Positions 5,253 through 5,782 of a stretch of DNA of 5,782 nucleotides are shown here, piece after piece. The translations under genes were made by a program, and so were the position numbers. The stretch is taken from NCBI GenBank assembly GCA_030425715.1, contig JAUIAA010000152.1, positions 1 to 5,782 of the forward strand, given 5' to 3'. The DNA comes from Bacteroidia bacterium. GTDB lineage: Bacteria > Bacteroidota > Bacteroidia > Flavobacteriales > Flavobacteriaceae. The notes below the pieces were generated by a model. That model did no database searches. It was given only the letters and a program-made list of their open reading frames with translations, and was not told where the DNA came from. Each line of letters opens with the position of its first letter. Within the stretch, counting starts at the first letter, position 1.

Positions 5253-5782
5253 TTATTTTACATACCTCGTTTTTTTCATAAAGCTCAAAACAACAAAACT
5301 AGCGACAAAGAAAATACAGAGTAGTAAAATAGAGGTACGCATAGAATCGGTAACTGTAATTGCCAATCCAAAAATAAAGGTTCCCCATACAATTGCTAAT
5401 TTTTCTGTTACATCAAAAAAACTGAAATAAGTGGTATGGTCTGTAGTATCTTCTGGTAAAAGCTTAGAATACGTTGATCTAGACAAGGTTTGAATTGCCC
5501 CTAAAACTAGACCTATCAAAGCACTAATACTATAAAATTTGGTCAAAACGTTTGGATCGTCTTTTTCTAAATAATAGGCATTCAAACAAATAATTATCCA
5601 AACAAAAATTGTGATTTTTAAGGCACCAATATTTCCTATTTTTTCTGAAATTTTTGCAAAAAGAAAAGCACCAACGATACCCAACAACTGAATTACAATT
5701 ATGGTAATAATTAAATTACTGGTTTCTAAACCTATTTCTTCTTTTCCGTAAATGGTAGCCAATAATATTATAGATTGTACTC
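5253..5782 (-). CDS. MFS transporter, UMF1 type, N-terminal part outside the window
   Basis: The frame is open from the right edge down to a TAA at 5255-5253; 175 complete codons are visible, with no initiation codon needed inside the window. A TTG at 5762 is internal, because reading continues upstream without a stop (VQSIILLATIYGKEE) and that sequence fits the family. About five to six hydrophobic segments are present in the visible part, at roughly residues 22-42, 53-70, 82-98, 118-143 and 148-167, plus a partial one at the cut edge, consistent with the C-terminal half of a 12-helix permease. AKISEKIGN at 42-50 is a motif-A-like cytoplasmic loop, and the stretch 99-138 (LSRSTYSKLLPEDT, then FSFFDVTEKL, then WGTFIFG) is characteristic of the UMF1/Atg22-like branch of the major facilitator superfamily. 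The substrate is not predictable; relatives are often only called permeases. It lies upstream of the CoA-binding gene on the same strand, but the 179-base gap and separate promoter argue against a tight operon. Confidence 0.88.
   Translation of the reverse strand, partial: VQSIILLATIYGKEEIGLETSNLIITIIVIQLLGIVGAFLFAKISEKIGNIGALKITIFVWIIICLNAYYLEKDDPNVLTKFYSISALIGLVLGAIQTLSRSTYSKLLPEDTTDHTTYFSFFDVTEKLAIVWGTFIFGLAITVTDSMRTSILLLCIFFVASFVVLSFMKKTRYVK

Noticed and set aside
5230..5430. 66-codon plus-strand frame opposite the MFS gene
   Set aside because: It lies antisense to a well-supported membrane-protein gene, starts inside the stem-loop and has a low-complexity composition without family features.

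Overview
The window looks like chromosomal core sequence from a marine-type member of the Flavobacteriaceae (Bacteroidota). The evidence is strongly AT-rich DNA, starts preceded by A/T-rich tracts instead of Shine-Dalgarno sequences, promoter elements of the Bacteroidota type TAnnTTTG, a type IX secretion C-terminal sorting domain, and protein families in a flavobacterial arrangement. I see no transposase, integrase, phage gene, CRISPR array, tRNA or rRNA.

Layout: (1) positions 1-1388, minus strand: a long tetratricopeptide-repeat protein whose last few residues fall outside the window. (2) 1389-1548: a divergent promoter region carrying a good TAACTTTG element for the rightward genes. (3) 1549-4711, plus strand: a compact five-gene cluster, pyrR (PRPP-binding pyrimidine regulator/uracil phosphoribosyltransferase), pyrB (aspartate carbamoyltransferase), a 117-residue STAS-like protein, a 120-residue secreted protein that is little more than a signal peptide plus a type IX sorting domain, and rnz (RNase Z). 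Gaps are 26, 21 and 9 bases, and the last pair overlaps by 4, so one transcript is likely. (4) 4714-5073, minus strand: a small CoA-binding Rossmann protein that meets rnz tail to tail with 2 bases between stop codons. (5) 5074-5252: an intergenic region holding a minus-strand TACCTTTG promoter element, a perfect 9-bp inverted repeat directly upstream of it, and an 18-bp stem-loop followed by a T-rich run. (6) 5253-5782, minus strand: the C-terminal part of an MFS transporter of the UMF1 type, with its N-terminus outside the window.

The cluster joins the first committed step of pyrimidine synthesis to tRNA 3' end maturation through two small uncharacterised genes. I do not see a dramatic new system. 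The points most worth a second look are the operator-like palindrome in the CoA-binding gene's promoter, the strand-biased stem-loop that could end read-through transcripts from the rnz cluster antisense to the CoA-binding gene, and the two small conserved-looking genes between pyrB and rnz.
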